Assembly: GCA_021807105.1 (NCBI GenBank)
Contig: JAKAPL010000004.1
Location: 1 to 64,000, forward strand
Length of the DNA: 64,000 nt
Direction: 5' to 3'
Source: Myxococcales bacterium
Lineage (GTDB): Bacteria; Myxococcota; Myxococcia; Myxococcales; JAKAPL01
The translations under genes were made by a program, and so were the position numbers. The notes under the pieces were generated by a model. That model was not told the DNA's origin and searched no databases. It saw nothing but the letters and a program-made list of their open reading frames with translations. This document shows positions 36,948-51,111 of this stretch, in pieces. Every line of letters begins with the position of its first letter. Within the stretch, counting starts at the first letter, position 1.

Positions 36948-36975
36948 AAGTGGGCGCGGTCGGCCCACTTTTTTT
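36948..36975 (+). terminator. Intrinsic terminator / attenuator hairpin upstream of rimP
   Basis: aagtgggc (36948-36955) pairs perfectly with gcccactt (36963-36970) across a 7-nt loop, and a run of seven T follows (36969-36975). It ends 25 bases before the rimP ATG. Similar hairpins before rimP-nusA operons are known as rimP leaders. It probably attenuates the operon, possibly via NusA autoregulation, rather than ending an upstream transcript. Confidence 0.88.
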
Positions 36976-37000
36976 GTCGCCGGAGGGCCCCCGAACGGAC

Positions 37001-37609
37001 ATGGAAAACGTCTCCCGAGAGAGCGCCGCCGAGGGCGCCCGCCGGCTCGCCGAGCCGCTCGCCCGTTCCCTCGGGCTGGAGCTCGTCGACGTCGAGTGGT
37101 TGCGCGAGGGGCAGCGCCATGTCCTGCGGCTGTTCGTCGACAAGCCCGGGGGAGTGACCCTCGACGACTGCGCGGCCCTCTCGCGATTTCTCGGTCCGGC
37201 CCTCGACGTAGCTCGTTTCCCGGCGGGCGTCGCGCCCGGCGGAGCGCCGGCGAGCCCGGCCGAGGGCGCGGGGGCGCCGGAGGAGCGCGGGCCGAAGGCC
37301 GCGCGACCTGCGGTTTCCGGGGGCCGATCGGGCGCCTATTCGCTCGAGGTCAGCTCCCCCGGCATCGAACGGCGGCTCCGGAAGGCCGACGACTTCCGCC
37401 GCTTCGCCGGCCGCCAGGCCCACGTCAAGACGTATGAAAAGATCGCGGCCGGCGCTGGGGAGCCCCGCCGCTCCTTCCGCGGCACGCTCGCCGGCTGCGA
37501 CGGCGTGCGCGTCGAGCTGGATCTCGAAGGGACGCGCGTCGCCATCCCTCTCGCCTCGATCGCCAAGGCGCATCTCGTCGCCGAAGAGGAGTCCCCTGCC
37601 GCGGGGTAG
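37001..37609 (+). CDS. rimP: Ribosome maturation factor RimP, with an inserted segment
   Basis: Assists 30S subunit maturation. The 202-residue product has an N-terminal domain (LELVDVEWLREGQRHVLRLFVDKPGGVTLDDCAALSR), the conserved YSLEVSSPGIERRL and a C-terminal SH3-like domain (FRGTLAGCDGVRVELDLEG). A Gly/Ala/Pro-rich insertion of about 45 residues (from RFPAGVAPGG to SGGRSG) lies between the two halves, where other RimP proteins pass directly from the helix into YxLEVSSPG. ATG 37001 follows the attenuator. It is the first gene of rimP-nusA-infB-rbfA-truB-gltA. Confidence 0.93.
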   Translation: MENVSRESAAEGARRLAEPLARSLGLELVDVEWLREGQRHVLRLFVDKPGGVTLDDCAALSRFLGPALDVARFPAGVAPGGAPASPAEGAGAPEERGPKAARPAVSGGRSGAYSLEVSSPGIERRLRKADDFRRFAGRQAHVKTYEKIAAGAGEPRRSFRGTLAGCDGVRVELDLEGTRVAIPLASIAKAHLVAEEESPAAG

Positions 37610-37651
37610 ACCGAGAGAACACCGACCGCGGACGCAAGGCAAGGAGAGACC

Positions 37652-39340
<1,689 letters not shown>

Positions 39341-39442
39341 CGGGTTTGCTTTTCCGGCAGGCGAAAGCTAGAGAGGGCTCCCCGGTGGATTATCTCACCC
39401 CGGGCAGTCGTTGTTTTCCGGATGCAGTGGAGTGTGACGGTC

Positions 39443-42106
<2,664 letters not shown>

Positions 42107-42192
42107 GGCGGCGATCGCAGCGAGGGCTCCCCGCCTCCTCCCGCCGGCCGCTCCGTGAGAGGAGATCTCTGGCCCATGGACGGTGAACCCCG

Positions 42193-42597
42193 ATGAGAGC
42201 GCGCCCCCCGCCCCGCGGCTTCGGCGGCAGCCCGCGCTCGGCGCGCGTGGGCGAGCAGCTCCACCGCGAGCTGTCGCGGCTCCTCGTCCGCGGCCTGAAG
42301 GACCCGCGCCTGACGGGCCTCGTGACGATCACCGGCGTCGATCTCTCCCCCGATCTGCGCGAGGGGAAGATCTATTACTCGGTCTTCGGCGAGCCAGCCG
42401 TCCGCGAATCGACCGGCGAGGGGCTCGCGGCGGCCGCTGGTTTCCTCGCGCGCGAGGCGGCCCGGGCGCTCCACCTGCGGGTCGTCCCCACGCTCCGCTT
42501 CACGCTGGACGAGTCGATCGAGCGGGGCGCCCGGATCGAGCGGCTCCTCCGGGAGGTGCAGGAGGCGGAGAAGAAGGCGGGCGAGGAGCCCGAGTGA
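42193..42597 (+). CDS. rbfA: Ribosome-binding factor A
   Basis: KH-fold 30S maturation and cold-adaptation factor. The 134-residue product has the conserved VGEQLHRELSRLLVRGLKDPRL, VDLSPDLREGKIYYSVFG and LHLRVVPTLRFTLDESIERG blocks, with a charged C-terminal tail. It sits 86 bases after infB, and its TGA is one base before the truB GTG, as expected in this operon. Confidence 0.94.
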   Translation: MRARPPPRGFGGSPRSARVGEQLHRELSRLLVRGLKDPRLTGLVTITGVDLSPDLREGKIYYSVFGEPAVRESTGEGLAAAAGFLAREAARALHLRVVPTLRFTLDESIERGARIERLLREVQEAEKKAGEEPE

Positions 42598-42598
42598 G

Positions 42599-43609
42599 GT
42601 GACCCTCGACGGCGTCCTCGTCCTCGACAAGCCCGCGGGGCCGACCTCCTCCTCCGTCGTCCTGCGGGTGAAGCGGCTGCTCGGCGCGCGCCGCGCCGGC
42701 CACCTCGGGACGCTCGATCCGGCCGCGACGGGCGTCCTGCCGATCGTCCTCGGCGGCGCGACGCGGATCGCCCAGTTCCTCGCGGGCGAGGACAAGAGCT
42801 ACCGCGCGTCGGTCCGGCTCGGCGTCGCGACGGAGACGGGCGACGCGGCGGGGAGGCCGGTGAGGACGGGCCCGGTGCCGCCCCTCTCGCCCGAGGGCCT
42901 CGAGGCCGCGCTCGCTTCCTTGCGCGGCGCGCGCCGGCAGAGGCCGCCGATGTTCTCCGCGGTGAGGGTCGGCGGCGTGCGGCTCTACGAGATCGCGCGG
43001 CAGGGCGAGGAGGTCTTGCGGGAGGCGCGGCCGATCGTCGTCAAGAGGCTCGTGGCGCTCGGCATCCATGGGCCGGAGATCACGCTCGAGATCGACTGCA
43101 CCAAGGGGACCTACGTCCGCGTCCTCGCTGAAGAGCTGGGGGATGCGCTCGGCTGCCCCGCGCACCTCGCGGCGCTGCGGCGGCTCCGGGCGGGGCCGTT
43201 CACGCTCGCGCGGGCGGTCCCGCTTGCCGCGCTCGATGGGCTGGCCGCCGCGGACCGGCGGGCGCTCGCCCTCGAGAAGCTCGTCCCGATCGAGGCCGCG
43301 CTCGCCCACCTGCCCGCGCGGCGGCTCGACGCGGCGGAGGCGGCGGGCGTCCGGCACGGGAGGGCCCCCGCGGGGCGGGGGGAGGGCGCGGGGCTCGTCG
43401 TGCTCCTGTCGCCGGAGGGCGCGGCGCTCGCGATCGCTCGATCGGACGGGGGGGAGCGGCTCGCCCTCGCCCGCGTGCTCGCGACCGCGGCCGAAAAACC
43501 CGATCCCGCGGCGCGGGAATCGCCCGCCAGCCCCTCGACGACGGGCTTGCCAAGCCCCGGCGAAGCGGCTACAGCCTCTCTCGCCCCCGGGGGCCAACGA
43601 GGAACGCAC
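42599..43609 (+). CDS. truB: tRNA pseudouridine-55 synthase TruB, open in frame into citrate synthase
   Basis: Makes pseudouridine 55 in the T-loop of tRNAs. GTG 42599 starts MTLDGVLVLDKPAGPTSSS. The catalytic Asp40 is in GHLGTLDPAATGVLPI, and the RPPMFSAVRVGGVRLYEIAR and CTKGTYVRVLAEELG blocks follow. A PUA-like tail ends near LARVLATAAE. The key oddity is that no stop codon occurs before or within the next gene. The frame continues through a roughly 35-residue Pro/Ser/Thr/Ala-rich stretch into citrate synthase and ends only at 44899, giving a potential 766-residue polypeptide. The end given here is the last base before the gltA ATG. Confidence 0.88.
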
Positions 43610-44899
43610 ATGGCCAAAGACACGCTGAGCATCACCGACAACCGCACCGGCAAGAGCTACGAGATCCCGATCACCGACGGCACCGTCCGCGCGATGGACC
43701 TGCGGCAGATCAAGACCGGGCCCTCGGACTTCGGGATGATGACCTACGATCCCGCGTTCTTGAACACCGCGAGCTGCCGCAGCCGGATCACCTACATCGA
43801 CGGCGCCAAGGGCGTCCTCCTGTACCGCGGCTACCCGATCGAGCAGCTCGCGGAGAAGTCCACGTTCCTCGAGGTCGCCTACCTCCTCCTGAACGGGGAG
43901 CTGCCAAACCGTTCGCAGTACGAGGAGTTCCGCGAGCTGGTGACCAAGCACACCTTCGTCCACGAGAACGTGAAGACCTTCATGGACGGCTTCCGCTACG
44001 ACGCGCACCCGATGGGCATGCTGGTCTCGGTGGTGGGCGCCCTCTCCACGTTCTACCCAGAGGCGAAGGTCGTCGAGGACCGCGCGACGCGCCGCATGCA
44101 GATGATTCGGCTGATCGCGAAGATGCCGACCATCGCCGCGTTCTCGTACCGCCACTCGATGGGCATGCCGTACGTCTACCCGGTCAACGACCTCTCCTTC
44201 GCGGGCAACTTCCTCGCGATGGTCAAGCGGATCGCCGAGGTGAAGTACGAGCCGCACCCGACGCTCGAGCGGGCGCTCGACACGCTCTTCATCCTCCACG
44301 CCGACCACGAGCAGAACTGCTCCACCTCGGCGATGCGGAGCGTCGGCAGCTCGCGCGTCGACCCGTTCTCGGCGGTCGCGGCCGCCTGCGCGGCGCTCTT
44401 CGGCCCGCTCCACGGCGGCGCGAACGAGGCGGTGCTCCGGATGCTCAAGCAGATCGGCAGCGTCTCGAACGTGGCGGACTTCGTGAAGAGGGTGAAGGCC
44501 GGCGAGGGGAAGCTCATGGGCTTCGGCCACCGCGTCTACAAGAGCTACGACCCGCGCGCCAAGCGGGTGAAGCAGCTCGCCGATGAGGTGTTCGAGGTCA
44601 CGGGCAGGAACCCGCTGCTCGACATCGCCCTGGAGCTGGAGAAGATCGCGCTCTCCGACGAGTACTTCGTCTCGCGCAAGCTCTACCCGAACGTCGACTT
44701 CTACTCCGGCCTCATCTACCAAGCGATGGGCTTCCCGGTGGACATCTTCCCCGTCCTCTTCGCGATCCCGCGCACGGCGGGCTGGCTCGCCCAGTGGGAG
44801 GAGATGCTGCTGGACGAGGAGCAGAAGATCGCCCGCCCCCGGCAGGTTTACGCGGGCGCGACGCGGCGCGACTACGTCCCGATGGATGCGAGGAAGTAG
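43610..44899 (+). CDS. gltA: Citrate synthase (type II-like)
   Basis: Condenses acetyl-CoA with oxaloacetate at entry to the TCA cycle. From ATG 43610 the product is 429 residues, the usual length. The family N-terminal block (MAKDTLSITDNRTGKSYE) and catalytic regions are present: HADHEQNCSTSAMR (active-site His), FGPLHGGANEAVL (second His), GFGHRVYKSYDPRA and NVDFYSGLIYQAMG (Asp). GAGG lies seven bases upstream, so it can be initiated independently. Yet the upstream truB frame reads straight through it, so a fusion protein could also be made. gltA is not normally part of the nusA operon. Confidence 0.96.
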   Translation: MAKDTLSITDNRTGKSYEIPITDGTVRAMDLRQIKTGPSDFGMMTYDPAFLNTASCRSRITYIDGAKGVLLYRGYPIEQLAEKSTFLEVAYLLLNGELPNRSQYEEFRELVTKHTFVHENVKTFMDGFRYDAHPMGMLVSVVGALSTFYPEAKVVEDRATRRMQMIRLIAKMPTIAAFSYRHSMGMPYVYPVNDLSFAGNFLAMVKRIAEVKYEPHPTLERALDTLFILHADHEQNCSTSAMRSVGSSRVDPFSAVAAACAALFGPLHGGANEAVLRMLKQIGSVSNVADFVKRVKAGEGKLMGFGHRVYKSYDPRAKRVKQLADEVFEVTGRNPLLDIALELEKIALSDEYFVSRKLYPNVDFYSGLIYQAMGFPVDIFPVLFAIPRTAGWLAQWEEMLLDEEQKIARPRQVYAGATRRDYVPMDARK

Positions 44900-45073
44900 C
44901 GCGCGAGCGCCGGCGCGCCGCCGGGGAGGGTGGAGGGCCGCCGCGAGGAGCTCGTCGCGGCGGCCCCGAGCGCGGGCGAGACCCCGAGGGACCCGAAGCC
45001 CCCCACCCGACGCGGCGTTGGGCCGCGGGTTCGGGCGCGGGAGGGGAGCGGGAACGGCAGGGAAGGGCAGGGG

Positions 45074-45526
45074 CTAGTCAAGGTTGCGCCGCTCCGCCTT
45101 CTTCTTCGCGCGCCGCCGCTTCTCCTCGATCCGCCGCTCCTGCGAGGCCCGGGTACGGCGGGTCGGGCGGCGTGGTCTCGCCTCGCGGGCCGCCCGTTCG
45201 AGCCGCGCCCGGAGCCGTTCGAGGGCCGCCCGCCGGTTCTCGTGCTGACTCCTCCGCTCGGTCGCCGTCGCGACGATCCCCGTGGGCAGGTGAATGATCC
45301 GCACCCCGCTCTCCGTCTTGTTGCGGTGCTGCCCCCCCGGGCCTCCGCCGACGAACACGTCGGTGCGGCACTCGGCGAGCAGCGGGCCGTCCGCCAGCGC
45401 GAGCGCGCGGCGCGCGCGGGCCCGTGCCGCGTCCTCCCTCGCTCCGATCAGGGGGGTTTGCGGCGGCCCGGCGGCAGGGGGGGCGCCGCCTTTGGCTTCG
45501 GTCGCCGGAGGCCGTTCGTGCTTCAT
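45074..45526 (-). CDS. arfB: ArfB-like ribosome-rescue peptidyl-tRNA hydrolase
   Basis: A 150-residue RF-1-domain protein with the catalytic GGQ (GGGPGGQHRNKTESGVRI, residues 64-66), but without the stop-codon-recognition domains of release factors. It ends in a strongly basic tail (RRIEEKRRRAKKKAERRN), as in ArfB, which inserts into the empty mRNA channel of stalled ribosomes. ATG 45526 follows GGAGGGGGCGGGAG. Some RF-like homologues of this size have other roles, so ArfB is the best but not the only reading. It is convergent with gltA across a 174-bp spacer without features. Confidence 0.82.
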   Translation of the reverse strand: MKHERPPATEAKGGAPPAAGPPQTPLIGAREDAARARARRALALADGPLLAECRTDVFVGGGPGGQHRNKTESGVRIIHLPTGIVATATERRSQHENRRAALERLRARLERAAREARPRRPTRRTRASQERRIEEKRRRAKKKAERRNLD

Positions 45527-45646
45527 CTCCCGCCCCCTCCGATCGTGGGGCGCGGCGCCCCCGCGGGCCGCCGCCTCTCGCCGCCCTCTCCCCGAGGTCC
45601 GCGGTGGTGACGGCAAGCGGCCCGAGGCGTCTCCCCGGCCGCGGGC

Positions 45647-46977
45647 TTACGGCACATGGATCGAGATCGGCCAGAAGCTCGTGATGTCCTGCGACCCGTC
45701 GGCGTAGGAGCCGATCCACGCCTCGGCCCGGCTCCCCGGGGCGGTGCCGGTGGGCACCGAGAGCGTGACCGGAAGGCTCGTGCCGTCGTCGATCGTTCCG
45801 CCGTCCGGGAACTGCGCGTTCGGGTCGAAGTCGCCGAAGTACGCCATCTCGTAGAGGAGCCAAGGGGCGACGGGCGCGGTGGACCAGCCGGTGAGCTGGA
45901 CGGTGACGCTCTCTCCCGCGGCCACCTCGTGCACCTCGTCGGGGCGCGGGCTTACGTTGAAGTACGCCCCCGCCGGTTCGGGAGAGCAGGGGGAGCCGCC
46001 GCTCTGGGCCGCCTGCCGGTTCGACCAGATCGTCGAGGCGTAGAAACCGCCGTCCGAGAGGTCGTAGGCGCCGCCGTCGAGGGCGGCGACCTGACCCTCG
46101 CAGAGATCCGCGACCTCGCCCTCCCCGGGACCGTACCAGGGATCGCTCGGATCGGAGATCACCCAGGCCGGCCCTTCGCCGGAGAGGCCGGCGAACGGAT
46201 CGGTCGCCTCCTCCAGCACCTCGTGCGAGATGACGAGCTCCAGGTTCTCGGGCTCGGGGTAGCCGGTCGCCTCCTCCGGGCACTCGGGGGTCACGGCGAA
46301 GCCGTAGGGCGCGCCCTGCCACGCCGCGGCCGCGTGGAAGCCGAAGACCGTCGTGCACATCCCGGAGAGCGGCGCGCCGGCGGGCAGGTGGAGGACGTAG
46401 AGCCGGTCGTCGCCCGCGGCCGGGGCCGGCAGGACCCCCGCGTCGAAGGCCCCGGCGAGGAAGAGGGCCACGTCAGAGGAGCCGCCCGCGTCGGGGAAGC
46501 CCCCGTCGAGCGTGAACGCTTCGGGCGCGGGGCCATCGCCGACGCCGTACTCCTCTCCGGTGGCTTCGAGGTAGCCGGACCGCGCGATCCAGCGGTCGTA
46601 CTGGATCGCCTGCGCAGCCCATGGGTCGCCGGCGAAAGTCACCGAGACGAGCCACGGGTGGGCGATCACGGGTCCGCCGTGGTCGGGGATCTGCGGAAAG
46701 GCGTCGTGCGGAGCCTCGACGAATCCCCCGTCGCCCCCGTCGGTCCCGCCCGCGTCCCCGCCGCCGGCGGCCGGGACGCCCGAATCGCCCCCGCCCGGCG
46801 AAAGCTCGCCGCCGTCGCCCGCGTCGATCCCGCTCGCGTCGAAGCCCGAGTCCTCGAGCGCGGCGCCGGCCCCGCTGTCTGCGAGCGTGGGCCCCGCCCG
46901 GCCGCCGCCGCACGCGAGGACGAGCCCCCCGGAGACGATCAGCGGCAGAATTCGCAGGGCCTTGTCCTCGGGCGCAT
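45647..46977 (-). CDS. Myxococcota-type hypothetical lipoprotein; start codon out of frame
   Basis: About 443 residues of unknown function. The body frame reads, from upstream, a hydrophobic leader with lipobox GGLVLAC and a Gly/Asp/Ala linker. AFPQIPDHGGPVIAHPWLV, ELVISHEVLEEATDP (HExxE, possible metal site) and TIWSNRQAAQSGG follow. The frame has no ATG, GTG or TTG before the leader. The obvious start, ATG 46977 with AGGGG six bases upstream, is in another frame and stops after 12 codons. One extra C in the CCC at about 46970-46972 would join them (MRPEDKALRILPLIV). Sequencing error, real frameshift or CTG initiation are all possible. GTG 46669 alone would lose the signal peptide. Confidence 0.65.
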
Positions 46978-46990
46978 GAGCGTCCCCTAG

Positions 46991-47166
46991 GAGCCTAGTG
47001 TTTTTCGCGAAGACGCTTCAGGCCAACCCCCAAGCCCAAGGCCGGCGGGACGCCGGCGTTCCCAGGGTACCCTCACGGTCACGCGAAGTTCCAATCCCTC
47101 TCCCCCAGCGGGGGAGAGGGATTGGGGAGGATGCCTCGGTCGTCGTGCACGTTTCACACCAGCCTC
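46991..47166. mobile_element. CTAG-flanked 176-bp miniature inverted-repeat element
   Basis: Ends are imperfect inverted repeats (GAGCCTAGTGT at left, ACACCAGCCTC at right), bracketed by CTAG at 46987-46990 and 47167-47170. The right CTAG provides the TAG stop of the Cys-rich lipoprotein gene, and the left one forms part of the ribosome site of the next gene. So the element fills the intergenic space exactly. The interior differs from the 15.8- and 54.7-kb members. It contains a perfect 16-bp stem with 3-nt loop at 47091-47125 (ccaatccctctccccc/agc). No coding capacity. Confidence 0.75.
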
Positions 47167-48864
47167 CTAGAGCTTCTGGCAGAGGTCGTAGTCGATGGCG
47201 CTGCCGTTCCCGGAGTTGCCGCGATCGAGGAGCCAGCAGGCGTAGCCGGGGCCACAGGACTCGTCGTCGCAGCAGTAGTCCGAGCAGTAGCCCTGGTTCG
47301 AGCCGGGCTGGCCCGGCTGGAGGTAGGGGTTCTCCGGCAGACAGACGCCGCTGCGGCAGGAGTTCGTCGGTGCGGTGGGGTCGCAGGCGACGCCGATCGC
47401 GCCGCTCCCGGCGGGGAGGCAGGCCATGAGGATCGAAGCCGACTGCTCGGGCTGCGGCTGGCAGCCGTAGCCGGTCGGACAATCGGCGGAGGAGCAGCAG
47501 GGGTCGGCGCACTTGCCGTTCACGCAGAGGTCGTGAGCGCAGTTCGTGTCCGACGTGCAGGAGGCGCCGGTGGTCGCCGCGGGCGCCCCGAGGGTTTCGT
47601 CGCAGGCGTCGGCGCGGAGGACGAAGTGGCACAGGCCGTCGCCTCCTTCCTGGGTCGAGAAGCAGAGGGCGTCGGCCGAGCGGATGGTGCACTGCGGATT
47701 CGTCGTGCAGGCGACCCCGCCGTCCATCACGCCGGCGAAGTAGAGCATGCTGACGCAGCTCCAGCCGCTCGGGCAGGCGCCGTTCTGCAGGCAGGTGTCG
47801 CCGCAGACCTCGCCGCTCCCCGGCGTGTAGTGGCCGCAGCCGGTGATCGAGGCGCAGCTCGTGTCGCTCGTGCACGGGGTCCCGGCGCCGCCCGTCCCCA
47901 GGGGGGCGCCGGCGTAGGAGTCCGGGATGCAGGCGCCGCCGCCGCCGAAGGACGCGCAGACCATGTTGGGAGGGCAGCCGGAGGTCGCCTGGCAGGGGGC
48001 GCTGCAGAAGGCCGGCGAGGAGGCGCCGCTCGCGAGCAGCAGGCTCACGCACTCGCCGGAGCCGTCCTTCGTCCAGGGCGCGCAGTCCGAGAAGCCGTTG
48101 CATTGGCCTCCGAGCGCGGTCGAGCCGCTCGCCGCCGCACAGCGGCCCGTCACGAGGTCGTCGCAGCGCTGTCCGGCCGCGCAGCTCCCGGGCAGGCAGC
48201 CCGAGACGCAGCGGCCGGAGGTGCAGACGAGGGCCGGGGGGGCGCACATCGTGTCCTGCGAGCACTGCGGCGTCACGCACTTCCCGTTGGCGCCGCAGAG
48301 ATCGGGCGAGCATTCGTTGTCCGACGTACAGGGGACGCAGCTCCCGCTGACGCAGGCGAGAGAGCTTGGACAGGCCGAGCGGCTCGTGCAGCCAGCGTCG
48401 ATGGCGCCGCCCGCGTCGCCGGCCCCCGGGCCGCCGTCGCCCGCGCCGGTGCCGCCCGCGTCGCTGCCGGCGTCGATCGCTCCGGCGTTGTTCGCGCCGC
48501 CGTCGAACGCGCCGCCGTCGAGGAGGCCGCCGTCCCGAGCGCCGCCGTCCCGGTGGCCGGCGTCCAGGCTGGGCTCGGGCCCCGAGTCGGGGACGCCGCC
48601 GTCGACGTTCAGATTGCCTCCGTCGCCGCTCCCGCCGCCCGGAACGCAGGCGCCCTCGGAGCAGACGTCGCCGGGGGTCGAGCAATCGGCGTTCGTCCTG
48701 CACGGGAGCGCGGAGGTGCAGAAGCCGAGGACGCAGGTCTGGCCCGCCGGGCAGTCCGAGGAGCTGGTGCACGGGCAGTTGGCTGAGCTGCACGAGGGGG
48801 AGGGGGGGCCGGAGCAGCCGGCGAGGATCGCTCCGGCGACGAGGACGGCGAAGGCTCGCTCCAT
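47167..48864 (-). CDS. Cysteine-rich lipoprotein with Gly/Asp linker
   Basis: A 565-residue predicted lipoprotein (lipobox AILAGC, Cys17). About 40 cysteines are arranged in repeated CTSDxxCxxxxxCxxGxC units (CTSSSDCPAGQTCVLGFC, CTSDNECSPDLCGANGKC), as in Myxococcota Dickkopf/EGF-like secreted proteins. A linker of Asp-Ala-Gly-Gly repeats (about residues 80-160) separates the first repeats from the rest. No catalytic motif. Likely a disulfide-rich surface protein; function unknown. Its TAG stop lies in the terminal CTAG of the neighbouring miniature element. Confidence 0.82.
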   Translation of the reverse strand: MERAFAVLVAGAILAGCSGPPSPSCSSANCPCTSSSDCPAGQTCVLGFCTSALPCRTNADCSTPGDVCSEGACVPGGGSGDGGNLNVDGGVPDSGPEPSLDAGHRDGGARDGGLLDGGAFDGGANNAGAIDAGSDAGGTGAGDGGPGAGDAGGAIDAGCTSRSACPSSLACVSGSCVPCTSDNECSPDLCGANGKCVTPQCSQDTMCAPPALVCTSGRCVSGCLPGSCAAGQRCDDLVTGRCAAASGSTALGGQCNGFSDCAPWTKDGSGECVSLLLASGASSPAFCSAPCQATSGCPPNMVCASFGGGGACIPDSYAGAPLGTGGAGTPCTSDTSCASITGCGHYTPGSGEVCGDTCLQNGACPSGWSCVSMLYFAGVMDGGVACTTNPQCTIRSADALCFSTQEGGDGLCHFVLRADACDETLGAPAATTGASCTSDTNCAHDLCVNGKCADPCCSSADCPTGYGCQPQPEQSASILMACLPAGSGAIGVACDPTAPTNSCRSGVCLPENPYLQPGQPGSNQGYCSDYCCDDESCGPGYACWLLDRGNSGNGSAIDYDLCQKL

Positions 48865-49233
48865 GGCGCTGATTCTCGGACGGCAGGGAGCGTGCTGTCA
48901 AAGCCGGGGGGCGGCGTTGCCGACGAGTGGAGCGGCGGCGCGGACGCGGGGTGGCCAGCAGGCTCACGACCGAGACGTCGCGAGGAGGCAGCCCTCGATG
49001 TCTCCAGGCAGGACGACCTCGCTTCTTGTCGGATCGACCTCATCGTCGATTAGGTCGACCTCATCGGCAGCGCGACCGGTCAGAAACGTTCGTTAATCCA
49101 ATGGGTTGGCGCGTGGAATCGCGAGACCTCGCAATTTTTGCTTCCCGCCTCGGGACGTTCGCTCCAGATGACGGGGGATTGCGCCGCCGGCGCGGTTCGC
49201 GAGGCCCTGACAACGATTGTCGGACGTCGTGGG
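48865..49233. other. Spacer between purB and the Cys-rich lipoprotein gene
   Basis: There is no gene. A 12-bp direct repeat tcgacctcatcg occurs twice about 27 bases apart (near 49034 and 49061). It could be an operator for the minus-strand lipoprotein gene, whose promoter must lie here. A short AT-richer patch (49084-49141, cgttcgttaatccaatgg, gcaatttttgc) is the only other structure seen. Confidence 0.4.
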
Positions 49234-50541
<1,308 letters not shown>

Positions 50542-50639
50542 GGCGCGAGGCTACCGCGGGAGCGGGCGGCAAGGGAAGCCGCAGGCACGGCGGGATCGTC
50601 GTGCCTCCCGCCGCCGGGAGGCGCGCGAGCGCGATCCCC

Positions 50640-51035
50640 GTCGGAGTCGCCCGTAAGCCGAGTTCTGTTCCCCGCGTCGGTTGCCCTTCGCGGGGCGGCG
50701 GACATTCCTCTAGGCCGCCGGTTGCCCGGCGGCTCCAGCGAGCCAACCCGGAGGCATCGGACGGGCCATCCTCGAACGCCTCCCTATTTGCTCTTGCACC
50801 CGGTGGGGTTTGCCGTGCCGCCGGAGTCACCCCCGGCGCGGTGCGCTCTTGCCGCACCTTTTCACCCTTGCCTCGGCCCCCTCGCGGCGGCCGATCGGCG
50901 GTCTCTTTTCTGTGGCACTTTCCTTCGGGTCGCCCCGACTGGTCGTTGACCAGCACCGCGCCCTGTGGTGCTCGGACTTTCCTCGCGGACGGGCCGTAAG
51001 AGCCCCGTCCCCGCGTTCGCCTGGCCGGCTCCGAC
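50640..51035 (-). ncRNA. rnpB: RNase P RNA (bacterial type A-like)
   Basis: On the minus strand about 396 nt hold all the universal landmarks. The 5' strand of P1 (GTCGGAGC) pairs with the 3' end (GACTCCGAC). GAGGAAAGTCCGAGC, AAGTGCCACAGAAAAGAGAC and AAGGGTGAAAAGGTGCGGC are followed by AAGAGCGCACCG. AGAGCAAATAGG and the terminal GAACAGAACTCGGCTTACGG complete it. It processes tRNA 5' ends. Exact ends are estimated from the P1 helix. Confidence 0.95.
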
Positions 51036-51111
51036 GGGAACCGCGGGCGGAGCATACGGTACTCCGCGACCGGACGCCAGAGGTTGACAGCGCTGGCCCC
51101 CGGGCCGAGAC

